Shown one piece after another: positions 33,871 through 44,471 of a DNA stretch of 64,000 bases (its first letter is position 1; every line of letters starts with the position of its first letter). A program made the translations under genes and the position numbers. The notes under the pieces are model-generated. The model had not been told where the DNA came from and did not search any database. It saw only the letters and a list, made by a program, of their open reading frames with translations. Source of the DNA: Microglena sp. YARC (taxonomy: Eukaryota; Chlorophyta; Chlorophyceae; Chlamydomonadales; Chlamydomonadaceae); NCBI GenBank assembly GCA_022414725.1, contig CM039464.1, positions 19,211,556-19,275,555 on the forward strand. The letters are read 5' to 3'.

Positions 33871-35452
33871 AAGAAATCATGGTCGTGGTCGTGGTCGTGG
33901 TGGTCGCGGTGGTCGTGGTGGTCGTGGTGGTGTCATCATCGCGTGCCCACGTGCCATGGGCGTGCGAAGTGTTACCGACTTGCAACCGACTTTTCGTTCA
34001 CCCAACTAGCAACTCCCCGCCTAGAGGAATTTTCAAACACCAAAACTGCAGATTCGCTAAGCAAAGCTCGCGCGCTCATAGGAAGTCCACAACTGCCTCC
34101 GATACTATGACGGCAAGACATTTAGAATCAGAAGATCCTCTCCTCGGAGGTCACCAGCCGACCCTCTTATGGCTTGGCATGGCGCTCGGAATAATAGCTT
34201 TCAGTTCTTCACGGATAATGCGACCATGATGCATGGCAACGGTCATAATGGACAGGAGGGCCCGCAAAAAAACGCCAGCCAGCGCTCAAAGCGAGCTTGC
34301 CAGAGCAAGGAAGACAGGGAAAATAGCCAACAAGCGTCGACGTGATGCCCGCGCTGCCCTATCCGAGGAGCTACGTCATGCTGATAATCTCGCAAGGAGT
34401 CAGGAACGAGCTACCGTGCCTGAGGAGGAACACGAAGCTGGTAACCAATCCAGGCGCTAAGACGATGCTGCCCAGCCTGAGGAATAATGCCAGGATCATA
34501 ATCAAGCCAGACCTTCATATCGTGATGCTTTTTTTCTCCGTATGCGAGCGTTGTCACCATTCATCTCACGCATGCGCAATTTTGCCATGCCATCGCATCA
34601 CATTCGTAGTGATTGCATCCAGTTGCGATTAATTAATTACCTTTGTTCAGATCGCCATGGCCATTCCGTCCCCTGGACACTCTCGCGCTTGCCACGATCA
34701 TCCCATCTTTGCAAGCTCTTTTCGTTGTATAGAATATGAAGTACGTTGCTGCGATTTTTGCTGTTCTGAGTTGATCGAGTCTCGACTGGGGCACTGTACG
34801 AGAAGACGAAGCTGCAGGTTTGTAGCCATGCAATTGCACCGGTCCGGTGTTCTCGGGCGATCGGAATCTGAGCGACTGAGCGCTCGCAATGTTGGTAGGT
34901 TCGAAGCACAGCGGTTCCCTCTTTCTGCACGATTGAATCCCACAGGGTGAAGTGAAGGGTACGAGGTAGGGAGAAGAAGATTGTGTGTGCGTGTTGGTGG
35001 TTGGGGGAAGGGAGGGTGGTGGGGGTAAGGTGAGAGAAAGAGAGTGCGTGTGGATGGGTGGGTGAGGGGTAGGAGAGGTCAGAATGGGGGGAGGGGGGGG
35101 ATGGTATGTGTGTATGACAGGGTGGGAGGCCACACCTGAAGCAGAAGGGGAATGGGTAGGGAGAAGAAGTGTGTGTGTGTGTGTGTGTGGGGGGGAGCAG
35201 AAAGGGGAATGGGTAGGGAGAAGAAGTGTGTGTGTGTGTGAGGGGGGAAGAGGCAGGGGAGCGTCGAGCAAGGGCTGAGATGGCTGATTTCTTGACTGCG
35301 TGTAAGGAGAGGGGGGGGGGGGGGGGAGGGGGGGGGGGGGGGGGGGCATACAAGGGCGTTCCCCGTTATGTAACCCAGACCAGACCAGACTAGGACCCAT
35401 GGCCTGGGTGGGGGGTGGGGGTGGCCACCGGCCACACGGGCTACCGTACTAG
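33871..35452 (+). mobile_element. Helitron-like element H2
   Basis: Homologous to H1 from the 'aagaaatca.ggtcgtgg' start to the CTAG end. The terminal hairpin GTGGCC-acc-GGCCAC (35421-35435) is perfect and CTAG is at 35449-35452. Both flanks are (TA)n, so it appears inserted in a TA microsatellite next to a copia gag fragment. The 3' third has GTGTGT and G runs (35172-35346). A decayed Arg/Ala-rich repeat frame is present. Confidence 0.6.
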
Positions 35453-35472
35453 TATATATATATATATATATA

Positions 35473-35840
35473 CATTGGTTGTACTGCCGACGACGGCGAG
35501 CAGCAAAATTGCTGGCACAAGCTACGTGACCAAGTTCAAGTTGGCACGATATGTTTTGGTTTTCTTAAATAACGCTCCTTTGAAAATACCGATACCTGCT
35601 AAATACTAATGCCTTTACTGCCGGAGAAAGCCGAAAGAAATTGCTGGCTGAAGCTATGACACCAAGTTCAAGTTACTGCCGTTGACGGCGAGCAGCCAAA
35701 TTGATAGCTGGAGCCATGTTAAGCCATGCTACCGGTAGTTCGCTTTGAATGGTTAAAGTTATTCCCTAAGCTGGCAATCAGCCAAATTGTTGGCTGGAGC
35801 CATGTAACCAAGTCAAAGGTTGCAAGTATAATTAGTAGGT
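35473..35840. repeat. Dispersed repeat 'actgccg..gacggcgagcagcc', four tandem copies
   Basis: Four degenerate ~85-base units with 'gcgagcagccaaattg', 'tggctggagccatg' and 'accaagttcaag'. The same motif marks each satellite unit at 181, 2396 and 4530, linking the two regions. Confidence 0.75.
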
Positions 35841-36559
35841 AGTTACAAAAAGCTCGGGACGAGAATGCCACGGCAGCAGGACATAAATAAAATTGAGGTC
35901 CACCTTTTTAGAGGTAGAGGACCGTGCCGCAGTACAACACTGGAGGTAGAGGAAAAAAGTTGAAGTCACTCAAACAAAAACAAAATAGGAAATTTACTTA
36001 TCAATTGGTGTCCAGGAAAGTGTCCGATGAAAGCAAAACCACCACCTCTTCCTCCAAGGTGGTTTGATATACAAGAGTTATACAGAGAGGGTTCAGCAGT
36101 CTAATATTAGACTGTCATCACATCCAAACAAATAAAACAGTCACTTCATTTCTATCTTCAGTTCATCATTATAATAGCTCATGAAACTATGAATATACAT
36201 GTAATAGTGTCACACTGCTGTCCATCAGGGTTGGTATGCTGTATCAAGCCACGGCTGGAAACTGTGTAACACACTTCGACATCACTCAAATGGGCACATG
36301 TGAGTCCGAGTAATTGGGTATCTTTTCTTTGATACCTTCAGAATTGTTTCACATACAATTTTTTGTTATGGACTTTGCTCAGAAAAGTAGCCAATTTTTC
36401 TGGCACCCCCCCTTGGGGTGGCACCGTCTGTAAAACTTCATGAATAAGTACACATCAGTACACTTAGTGTGCACAGAAATAATCAAAACCGAACTTCATG
36501 TACAGCAAGATGAGTCACACCATCACATCTTGCATGGAGTCATTCCGTGCAAGGGTGCT
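35841..36559. other. Intergenic, nothing recognised
   Basis: AT-rich, no conserved reading frame; includes a CCCCCC/GGGG pair near 36407-36417 but no clear repeat. Confidence 0.5.
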
Positions 36560-36745
36560 CCTGTTTTTTGGGGGGGCTACGCATGGCAGCTTCCAGCCAG
36601 CTCCTGTACCCAGCCACTGGGTAAAGCCCACAGCTTTCCCCAGCAGAGGAATGCCTATCTTGTCGGCTTCCTGACACACTAGCTAGGCTTTGCCGAAGGA
36701 CGGAGCAAGGAAGCTGACAAGGAGCTACCATGAGTGGGCAACAAA
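36560..36745. mobile_element. MITE family 2, copy 3 (diverged)
   Basis: Left part matches copy 2 (GCAGCTTCCAGCCAGCTCC ... AGCCACTGGGTAAAGCCCA); the right part ends AAGCTGACAAGGAGCTACC. A further single end lies at about 37118-37170. Confidence 0.5.
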
Positions 36746-37249
36746 AGAAACCGTAGTACAAGGTGCACATGAGCGTACCCAAGACAAGCACACTACCGCA
36801 GTACATTGCCGGGCTTTGGTGATCTACACCATCCCATGGTCTGAATGAAATTAAATGGACCCCCCCCCCCAGCTGCCACACACACAAATTATGAGAACAA
36901 GTTGGGGGAATTAGAAGAACAAGTATAAGTTGTAAGAGAGCTGATGCAAGCTCCAGAGATACCGGTATATGAATAAAGTTTGTATGCCAGCGTATATGAA
37001 TACAGTTTGTATGCCAGTGTATATGAATATAGTTTGCATGCCAGTGTATGCCTGGAAGCTGCCATGTACTTATCCGAAAAGAGAGAGTGGGGGAAGCCCA
37101 TAAATATATAAATACAGCTTCTCTTTTTGGCTACCAGTAGCAGCTTCTAGGTAGCTCCCCTGACTGGCTGTGCAGTCAATCATAAACCAACCTAGTGCAC
37201 CGTGAAGCATCCCCCCCCCCCCCCCCCCCTCACACACACAGTTGAGTAC

Positions 37250-37716
37250 CAACCTTCCATCTGGCGAGGCAAGATAGTAGGCGTCCGGGTCATTTCGTGG
37301 ATGAGCTACAACCACTTCCCACCACACACACAGCTGCATCCACTTCCCCCCACAGGACACACAACTGGCCACAGTCAGCCTTTTGGTACTGCTGAAGTTA
37401 GACATACATGGCAGACAGTCTGTTCGAAGGCAGGCACATAGAAGGCTCGGGCAGGGGATGTGCCAGACGAGGAGGATGCATCCCCAGGTGCATAGGTCAT
37501 GACAGCTAACACATTGACGGAGCCAGATGGAGATGGCAGGAGTAGTGCTGACTCAGTCTACTCAAAGGCAGGCACGTAGAAGGCTTGCGCAGGGGATGTG
37601 CCAGACGAGGAGGATGCATCCCCGGGTGCATAGGCCATGACGGCTAACACATTGACAATGCCGTTGGTAGACATGAGGCCCCAGCGGGTTCCCCACTCGA
37701 TCAACCACTCAGGTGC
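37250..37716 (-). CDS. Unidentified minus-strand gene: two or more exons
   Basis: Unrecognised protein. One exon runs from an acceptor (cttcag) at 37716 to a donor (gtatgt) at about 37408. It reads APEWLIEWGTRWGLMSTN, then INVLAV-like and YAPGDASSSSGTSPA segments, ending FYVPAFEQTVCH. Within it a ~133-base segment is tandemly repeated with one copy ending in a stop. A second exon about 37252-37330 reads HPRNDPDAYYLASPDGR before a GT donor. Partial copies of the first exon's start with their acceptors lie upstream at about 37850-37900 and 37965-37985. Coding status rests on residue composition and splice borders only. Confidence 0.4.
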
Positions 37717-37724
37717 CTGAAGTC

Positions 37725-38065
37725 GGTTGGTAAGGGTTTGGTTGGTGAGGAAAGGGTTTGGTTGGTGAGTGATCGGAGGAGGGATTGGTTGGGTCGGGAG
37801 GGGTAGTGTGGGGTGGGGGAGGGATTTGGTTGGTTTGGTTTGGGAGGCCCCACCGGGTTACCTAATCGATTAACCACTCTTGTGCCTGAATGCAGTTGAG
37901 GAGGGTTTGGCCGGCTTGGATGTGGGGTTGGTTTGAGTTGGTTTGGATGTGGGGTTGGTTTGGGTCTGGGGCCACTTTAGTGCCTGAATGCAGACAAGAA
38001 GAGTTGGTGAGGGTTTTGTATGTGAGGGATTTGGTTGGTAAGGATTGGTTGGGTCGGGGGGGGGG
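37725..38065. repeat. GGTTGG-rich intron repeat with partial exon copies
   Basis: GT-rich degenerate repeats ('gggtttggttggtgag', 'ggattggttgggtcggg') containing two short copies of the acceptor and first bases of the exon at 37716, and a G run at 38056-38072. Confidence 0.6.
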
Positions 38066-38510
38066 GGGGGGGTCGGGGGACAAGGATCAGTGTGAACAGG
38101 GTCCTGCTGAAAAGGGATGTGCTGCTGTTTGAGCATGACATTGGTGATGGAAGGACATGATGGTTATATTATCCTGGTGCCCTACTGGACTATAAATGTT
38201 CCGGCAGCTTGACCAGGTCACGGTGGACTTATGAGCACCACATAGTTGAGGGAAAACTGTTAAGGACCAGGTCAAGGTAGAGTTATGAGCACATAGGGAG
38301 AACTTGACAATTCAAATGCAGGCTTGCAAACGTAATAACAAAACCCACACTTACAAACGCAGGCCTGCAATTGCAAATCACACTTTTAAATGTGGCAAGG
38401 CCCCAATAGGAGACTTTTAAATGGGGCAAAGCTCTATGTGTGAGTGCTCGTGCTTACACAAGGTCAGTGTTTATGTGTGATTTCAATACTCACAGCCCCT
38501 TTCAGTGATA
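38066..38510. other. No gene recognised
   Basis: Includes a duplicated 'gaccaggtca.ggt.ga.ttatgagcac' motif near 38211 and 38263 and degenerate 'tgcaggcttgcaaa' repeats. No coding signal. Confidence 0.5.
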
Positions 38511-38577
38511 TACATTGGTCGAGTGGTAGACCAAATCACTTTTGAAGAGTCGGGGGTTCGATTCCCCCTTTGGTCGC
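38511..38577 (+). mobile_element. tRNA-derived SINE head
   Basis: A pol III A box (TGGTCGAGTGG, 38516-38526) lies in a D-arm-like GGTC..GACC hairpin. A B box (GGTTCGATTCC, 38555-38565) lies in a perfect T-arm. The 5' flank cannot pair with the 3' TTTGGTC to make an acceptor stem, so this is a tRNA-like head and not a functional tRNA. Downstream unrelated sequence fits a SINE body. Confidence 0.5.
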
Positions 38578-38833
38578 TCTTGGCGTTGCAGGTCACTGTC
38601 AACCGCGATGGTAGCTTGTCCAGTTGAGGTAGAAGACAGCTCCCTACCCGCGTACCACGGGCTCCCTTAACACCACGCCCCACCAGGCGTTATCATTATC
38701 AATACTTACACAATGCAATGTTGGTCTACAGGTGCAGGGTACTACATGTGCAGGGTATTACAGGTGCAGGGTACTACATTTGGTCATGTTGGGTTGCTCT
38801 TCATTTCTTGAAGGGCAAAGCTCTATGTGTAAG

Positions 38834-39001
38834 TAGGGAACGGCAATATGATATCCTGTCATCATACGATATCATATGGTGCCGGCAGTCTGAGTAGGCT
38901 AAAGTTACCATTTATATACAATATTATATGATGCAATTTGTGTGATATCATATGATACCATACTCGCCTTAGGTCAAAATCATATGATTTGCCGGTCCCT
39001 A
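38834..39001. mobile_element. hAT-like MITE, copy 4
   Basis: 168 bases in reverse orientation, with TAGGGAACGGCA and TGCCGGTCCCTA ends. CTATGTGTA occurs on both sides (38823-38831, 39003-39011), offset by 1-2 bases from the expected junction. The unoccupied version of the flank is seen at about 38423-38440. Confidence 0.8.
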
Positions 39002-39334
39002 CCTATGTGTAGGTGCTCATGCTCACGCATGGTCAGTCTTCACACCGTACCGACACAAAAATTTGACCGTTTGATAATTTGACGTTTTCGCGGCAGGAGG
39101 GGTCAGCAGGGAGTTCCGCAGAATCGAACCAAGGGCGATCCGTGCGACAGGGGGGGGAAAGGCTGCCAGCCAATTCATTGGTCCTGGATTCACTTTCCGG
39201 CGGATCGCGTCGCGTCCAAAGACGAAACGTCAAATCATCAAACCTTTAAATTTCCGTGTCACTACAGTGCATGACTTCAGTATGTGCGCAATGCAATGTT
39301 GGTCTACAGTGCAAGGTATTACATTTTGTCATTT

Positions 39335-39562
39335 TGGGTTGCTTCAAAAGCGCAACTGCCTCCTTTTGGGTAGCGCTTTTGACTCAACTGAACACGAAAA
39401 CATGCACGCTGCGCCCAGTGGCGGTTTTAAAATTGCTCCAATCGCGCAGTCAAGCTCCCAAACCTTTTGGGTTGCGCTTTGGACTCAACTGAAAACGAAA
39501 ACCTGCGGCCAGAGGCGGTTTAAACAATTGCTCCAATCGCGCAGTCCAGCTCCGAAACCGCG
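39335..39562. repeat. ~115-bp tandem duplication
   Basis: Two copies of 'ccttttgggt.gcgctttt.gactcaactga.aacgaaaac ... gcggtttaaa.attgctccaa'. It is non-coding and lies next to the 22-bp minisatellite. Confidence 0.8.
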
Positions 39563-39589
39563 CTTTGCTGTCCCCTGCTAAAGTGACTT

Positions 39590-40340
39590 TTTCTTGAAGA
39601 GACCCACAACTTTCTCTGAAGAGACCCACATTGTTCCTGAAGAGACCCACAACGGCTTCTAAAGAGACCCACAACTTGTTCGGAAGAGACCCACAATGTT
39701 TCTGAAGAGACCCACATTGTTCCTGAAGTGACCCACATTGTTTTCTGAAGCGACCCACAACTGTCTCTGAAGAGACCCACAACTGTTTCTGAAGAGACCC
39801 ACATTTTTTTCTGAAGAGACACACAACTGTTTCTGAAGAGACACACATTGTTTTCTGAAGAGACACACAACTGTTTCTGAAGAGACCCACATTGTTTTCT
39901 GAAGGGACCCACAACTGTTTCTGAAGAGACCCACAACTGTTTTCTGAAGAGACCCACAACTGTTTCTGAAGAGACCCACAACTGTTTCTGAAGAGACCCA
40001 CAACTGTTTCTGAAGAGACCCACATTGTTTCTGAAGAGACCCACATTGTTTTCTGAAGAGACCCACAACTGTTTCTGTAGAGACCCACATTGTTTTCTGA
40101 AGAGACCCACAACTGTTTCTGAAGAGACACACAACTGTTTCTGAAGAGACCCACATTGTTTTCTGAAGAGACCCACAACTGTTTCTGAAGAGACCCACAA
40201 CTGTTTCTGAAGAGACCCACATTGTTTTCTGAAGAGACCCACATTTGTTTCTGAAGAGACCCACATTGTTTTCTGAAGAGACCCACATTTTTTCCTGAAG
40301 AGACACACATTTGTTTCTGTAGAGACCCACATTTGGAAGA
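39590..40340. repeat. 22/23-bp minisatellite, over 30 copies
   Basis: Alternating units of ctgaagagacccacaactgt plus tt, and a variant with 'cattgttt'. On the minus strand none of the three frames contains a stop, and all three encode the same 22-residue periodic peptide out of phase, which explains long overlapping reading frames. It starts immediately after the splice donor of the exon at 40357-40428. Confidence 0.95.
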
Positions 40341-40356
40341 ACAGACGAACACATAC

Positions 40357-40428
40357 CTTGAGAGTGTACTTGACAATGCCAGCCTCAGGTTGATTGGTGA
40401 ACAGGTGCTCCATGAGAAAGCCAGTCAT
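40357..40428 (-). CDS. 72-base exon of an unidentified gene, with four tandem copies upstream
   Basis: Minus-strand exon of exactly 24 codons (MTGFLMEHLFTNQPEAGIVK + YTLK) with acceptor gcatcgcag and donor gtatgt, phase 0 on both sides. Four more degenerate copies lie at about 40521-40590, 40653-40720, 40760-40830 and 40865-40935, spaced ~100-145 bases. The copies keep the acceptor-like 'tgca.tgcag' and the LFTN..AGI(V/I)KY core, but lose the last four codons. I do not recognise the protein. It may belong with the exon at 41538-41715. Confidence 0.5.
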
Positions 40429-40964
40429 CTGCGATGCAAGACAGGGGGCACGTTTCAACTTTGCAGATGCTACAAATAATGCAATTAGACAGATGGCACT
40501 TGGCAATTTTACACACAGTACTTGACAATGCCAGCCTCGAGTTGATTGGTGAACAGCTGCTCCACGAGGAAGCCAGTCATCTGCAATGCAAGTCTGAGGA
40601 CATGTTTAAACATAACAGATGCTTAAAAACAGTGCAATTTTACACATGGTACTTGACAATGCCAGCCCTGGGGCGATTGGCAAACAACTAATCCTGATCT
40701 ATGACCAATCCAATCATCTGCGATGCAAGACAGGGGAAACATTTAACTTAGTACACCTAGTACTTGACAATGCCAGCCCTGGGGTGAATGGTGAACAGCT
40801 GCTCTACGAGATAGCCAGTCATTTGCATTGCAAGGAGGGGACACGTTAAACTGAGTACACCAACTACTTGATAATACCAGCCTCGAGGAGGTTGGAGAAC
40901 AACTGATCCATGATGCAGCAAGTCAACTGCGTTGCATGACAGGGGATACGTTTGCAAATCCTTA

Positions 40965-41215
40965 AAAACTTGGTGTGGGCTTGTCTTGGGTCAACAATGG
41001 CCTGCCTGTGATACTGTAATAGAATGGCTTGTCTTGAGTCAACTATGGCCTGTCGGATAACGTAATAGAATAGCTTGTCTTGGGTCAACTATGGCATGTC
41101 GGATGGCGTAATAATAATGGCTTGGCTTGGGTGAACAATGGCCTGTCTATGATCATAGAATAGAATGGCTTGGGTCAACAATGGCCTGTCTATGATAATG
41201 TTATGTAATATTCAG
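40965..41215. repeat. ~45-bp minisatellite 'ggcttgtcttgggtcaacaa'
   Basis: Five degenerate copies of a ~45-base unit. The motif also occurs once in the satellite (about 1490, 3570) and near 24985. Intronic if the flanking exons belong to one gene. Confidence 0.8.
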
Positions 41216-41224
41216 ATAGGAGCG

Positions 41225-41537
41225 TTGAAACTAACCTTCTCCTGAGTCTGCAGGCTGCTTTGAGGGGGAGCTTAGCTTGCACTCCTTTATGTTTTTGTGC
41301 TGGTTGTCCTGTTCAGATAGAAATGCGAAAACTAGCTTTCTCCTGAGTCTCCAGGCTGATTTGAGGGGGAAATTAGCTTGCACTCTTATTTTGTTATTGT
41401 GCTGGTTGTCCTATTCTGATAGGATTGTGAAAACTAGCCTTCTCCTGAGTCTCCAGGTTGATTTGAGGGAGAGTTTAGATTGCATACTTTTTTTTATTGT
41501 GCTGTTTGTTCTGTTTTACAGGAGTGTGAAAGCTAAC
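41225..41537. repeat. Three extra copies of an exon end plus 5' splice site
   Basis: Units of ~100 bases, each containing the complement of '..agcctg.agactcaggagaag|g(c/t)tag', the last bases and donor of the exon at 41538-41715, followed by intron sequence. The exon itself supplies the fourth copy. Confidence 0.75.
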
Positions 41538-41715
41538 CTTCTCCTGAGTCTTCAAGCTGTCTTGGGAGGGAGGGGGGTTTCCAAGGGGACTGATGAAGCG
41601 ACTCCAAAGCATGTCCTTGGGTAGTCTAGTGTAGCTATGATAGCCTCGCAGGAAGGAGGCGGGCATCTGGCTGAAGTACGTGTTGCAGAGCAGGTTGAGC
41701 TCCGCGAAGCAGACC
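41538..41715 (-). CDS. Exon of an unidentified minus-strand gene
   Basis: An acceptor ttccacag at 41716 and donor GTTAGC after 41538 bound a frame reading VCFAELNLLCNTYFSQ, then RGYHSYTRLPKDMLWSRF, with normal protein composition. The family is unknown to me. Its 3' end and donor are repeated in the intron (41225-41537). A likely upstream part is at 42195-42497. Confidence 0.5.
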
Positions 41716-42194
41716 CTGTGGAAACGGCAGGAACAGGGATGGATGCTGTTGTTACCAAGGATGATGCTTATATTTACGGGAATGTACCCTTTTGTTTATG
41801 GGAATGGATGATTTGATTAACTTCCTACATGACCGCAAGAAAGCAAAAAAAAGTTCTTGATCCTGAGATTTGGTTCCGCAACAGAGGATGGAGTTAAGCA
41901 TAGGAACTGCGATCCACTAAATGTTTCTCGATGTTTACAAGTGCCCTTGACTTATTCAGGCCGCGGGCACATTTGAAGTCCAGTAGGGCACCAGGAAGAT
42001 TGTTATGATCATCGTCATCACTTCCAAAGATTGGGTTTCACGAGCAATTAAGAGCAACGGAGGTGGAAGGTGGAAACCCACATTTCTGCAGGGATTTTTG
42101 CCCGTCTATGGGATGATAATCGGGCCGACACATCTTCATCTCCTCTCAGGCAATTCGGGATTTGGAGTCTCCCCTGGTCCTATATCCCTATCAG
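41716..42194. other. Probable intron, nothing recognised
   Basis: Lies between two candidate exons on the minus strand; no repeat or reading frame of note. Confidence 0.4.
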
Positions 42195-42497
42195 CTAACT
42201 AGACAACGAGCGAGTTATCGTAAGGGACTTGCTATCATCGCACCAGGTATGCTCAGAGAAAGCTCCAAGGACTTGGGAACCGCCCGCAGCACTTTGTGCG
42301 AGACCATACAAAAACTGAGAAGCTGTGGGCGAAACTTGCGTCGGGATGGAAGGCACTCCCGCTGAAAGCGTAATCTCGGCAGAGCAAAAATCAGTAGGAG
42401 CGCAACGCCTCTTGTTCATATGATTAACCTCATCCAGCAGCGATGGCTGGAACTGCGCCAAGTCAACATCATCGGCCTTTCTCTTGCTGGTCAGCAT
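42195..42497 (-). CDS. Possible first exon of the same unidentified gene
   Basis: A frame starting MLTSKRKADDVDLAQFQPSL with a basic KRRCAP stretch, then a serine/alanine-rich segment. The composition suggests a nuclear protein. It has the same strand as 41538-41715, which lies downstream. No family assignment; the splice donor is not certain (a GTGCGA within 42250-42260 is one candidate). Confidence 0.4.
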   Translation of the reverse strand: MLTSKRKADDVDLAQFQPSLLDEVNHMNKRRCAPTDFCSAEITLSAGVPSIPTQVSPTASQFLYGLAQSAAGGSQVLGAFSEHTWCDDSKSLTITRSLSS

Positions 42498-43660
42498 TCT
42501 GGAAGCTTTTCAAACGCTCGACAAATCAGAACAGCCTCTCCTCTTACAGAAGGCGCAGGAAAATGCCAGAGATCTCTTTCTACGAAACTTGGAGACCCGA
42601 TAATTGAAAGCCGAAGGGGGCTCACGCTAAACTTTCAGGACACTAAACAAGCGACCGGCGAAATGAGCCCAGCACGAGAATTAAATATGCGGAACGATTG
42701 GGCAGACTAAGGAACAGAGACGTTGTTCTCGTCAAACACAGGGAGAAATAACAGGCGCGTGTTGGTGCCCTGCCCTGACTGTAGTGTCCGGTCAGGTGTC
42801 GGGTGGGGTCGGAGCGGGTCAGAGTTCGGGTTGGATCAAGGTACGGTAGGACGCTGATGCCGACGCAGCATGTCGGTTAGGGCGGTTTGTAGCATCAGGG
42901 GCTGGGTTGGCGTTAGGCTGCCGCCTGCCGAAATCCAGCCGAATTTCGAACCCTTCCTCAGCCGAATTCCGAGCTCGTAGCAACCCGAGGGGGTCCTGAA
43001 TCCATTCCTCTGGCGCCGTCCTTCTCTTTCGCCTTGTGTTATTAAGTAACTTCGTCGTCTCGTTTTTCGTGGGTCTCTTTTCAAATTAATCTAACCAATC
43101 AGCCTATCCCAGACAAAACAGCAGCACCCCGAACCAATTCCAGCCTGTCAATCGATGGTGGCATCGAGTGGTCGATGTGAAGAATAACACATTTTCTATA
43201 AGCCTATGCCGTTGGCATCAAGCCTATGATCCAATCTGGGCCTACCGGCCGTTCTAGGTTGCCATGCAGCATAATTGGGTACAAGCAGTGCATGAGGCAC
43301 AGGTACTTCCTGCGCCATGCAACTCCCTCCCTTGACTTGGTCAACGAGCGCATGCAACAGATTGAGGCGTCCCAAGTGAGATTTCAATGTTTGTGTGAAG
43401 GTGTTCTTGATAGTTTCACACTCTCCTCTGACTCCATGCAATAAATCGTGTACTTGGGCCCGGGGGGTCGGGGGGGTGGGGGGGGCATTTCTGACTATTT
43501 CTAGGAATAAAGGTTAGTCAATGAGGCTTGGGGCTTGTTGAACGTATCTGCAGAGTACCCTTCATACCCAAATGTATTTGGTATGTATTTACTTATTTAC
43601 TTGCTCATTTTACTTGCTCATTTCCTTTTTTTAGTTTCTGTACAGAACTCTAAATACTCC
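42498..43660. other. Intergenic between divergent genes
   Basis: Should hold the promoter of the minus-strand gene (left) and the 5' end of RsmE (right). No first exon or transit peptide of RsmE could be identified with confidence. GT-rich degenerate repeats lie at 42770-42850 and a G run at 43460-43485. Confidence 0.5.
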
Positions 43661-43666
43661 AATTCA

Positions 43667-43911
43667 GTTCTAAAGCATCCATACTTGCTGCGCAGGAAGA
43701 GGAAACACGTGCCCACCGTCAGTATGCATGATTGAATGACATATGATATTCCTTAATCCCCCCCCCCCCCCCCCCACCACCCCCCCCCCCACCCACCCAC
43801 ACACACACACACGTACATCCATACTTGCTGTGCAGGAAGAGCAAACATGCAGGCTCCATCGCTTCTATGTTCCAGAGCCTCTAGGGGAAGGCTCAAGCCG
43901 CCTTTACCATA
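43667..43911 (+). pseudogene. Two partial copies of the RsmE exon
   Basis: At 43675-43738 the exon's acceptor and first bases are fused directly to its last bases (caccgtcagtatgcatg), with the middle deleted. At 43815-43911 the first ~90 bases of the exon follow another acceptor and are cut by the hAT-like MITE. Both precede the intact exon at 44030 and are separated from each other by a C run and (AC)n. Confidence 0.7.
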
Positions 43912-44001
43912 TAAATACAATATCATATGATGCAATTTGTATGATATAATATGGTATGATACTCACCTTTGGCCAAAATCATATTATATGCCGATCTCTG
44001 G
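43903..44001. mobile_element. hAT-like MITE, copy 5 (half)
   Basis: About 100 bases matching one half of copies 3 and 4 (atgatgcaatttgtatgat, ggccaaaatcatat, gccgatctctg). It interrupts a partial copy of the RsmE exon just upstream of the intact exon at 44030. Confidence 0.7.
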
Positions 44002-44029
44002 TTATAAAGCATCCAAACTTGCTGTGCAG

Positions 44030-44415
44030 GAAGAGCAGACACGCAGGCTCCATCGCTTCTATGTTCCAAAGCCACTAGGGGAAGGCACAAGCCGCATTTT
44101 GGTTGAGGGGGAGGAGGTACGGCACATGACAAAGGCACTACGCTTGAAAGAGGGCGATGCTGCTGAAACATGTGATGGCCTTGGGAACACAGTGGAATGC
44201 ATGATTGCTTCGATTGATGCCCGCCGTCAGTATGCATGGGTGAGTGGCATCTGAAATTCTTTACTCTCCCCCCCCCCCCCTCCCCCCCCCCCCCCCCCCC
44301 CCCTCCCCACACGCACACACTAACACACACACACTCTTACCCTGCTATGAATAATTGCTTCGATTGATGCCCGCCATCAGTATGCATGGGTGAGTGGCAT
44401 CTGAAAATTCTTTAC

Positions 44416-44471
<56 letters not shown>

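Noticed and set aside
34633..35435. Pro/His/Thr-rich minus-strand frames of up to 255 codons
   Set aside because: They come from GT/G-rich low-complexity sequence inside Helitron-like element H2, with no domain and no conservation in H1 or H3.
38511..38577. A functional tRNA gene
   Set aside because: A and B boxes and a T-arm are present, but no 5' acceptor strand pairs with the 3' end, so a SINE head or tRNA pseudogene is more likely.
39450..40506. Three overlapping minus-strand frames of 231-328 codons
   Set aside because: They are the same 22-base minisatellite read in three phases; only the short exon at 40357-40428 looks like real coding sequence.
43226..43444. Possible first exon of RsmE
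   Set aside because: The frame is open and has a GTGAGA donor-like site, but no transit-peptide character or homology could be seen; not supported enough to annotate.
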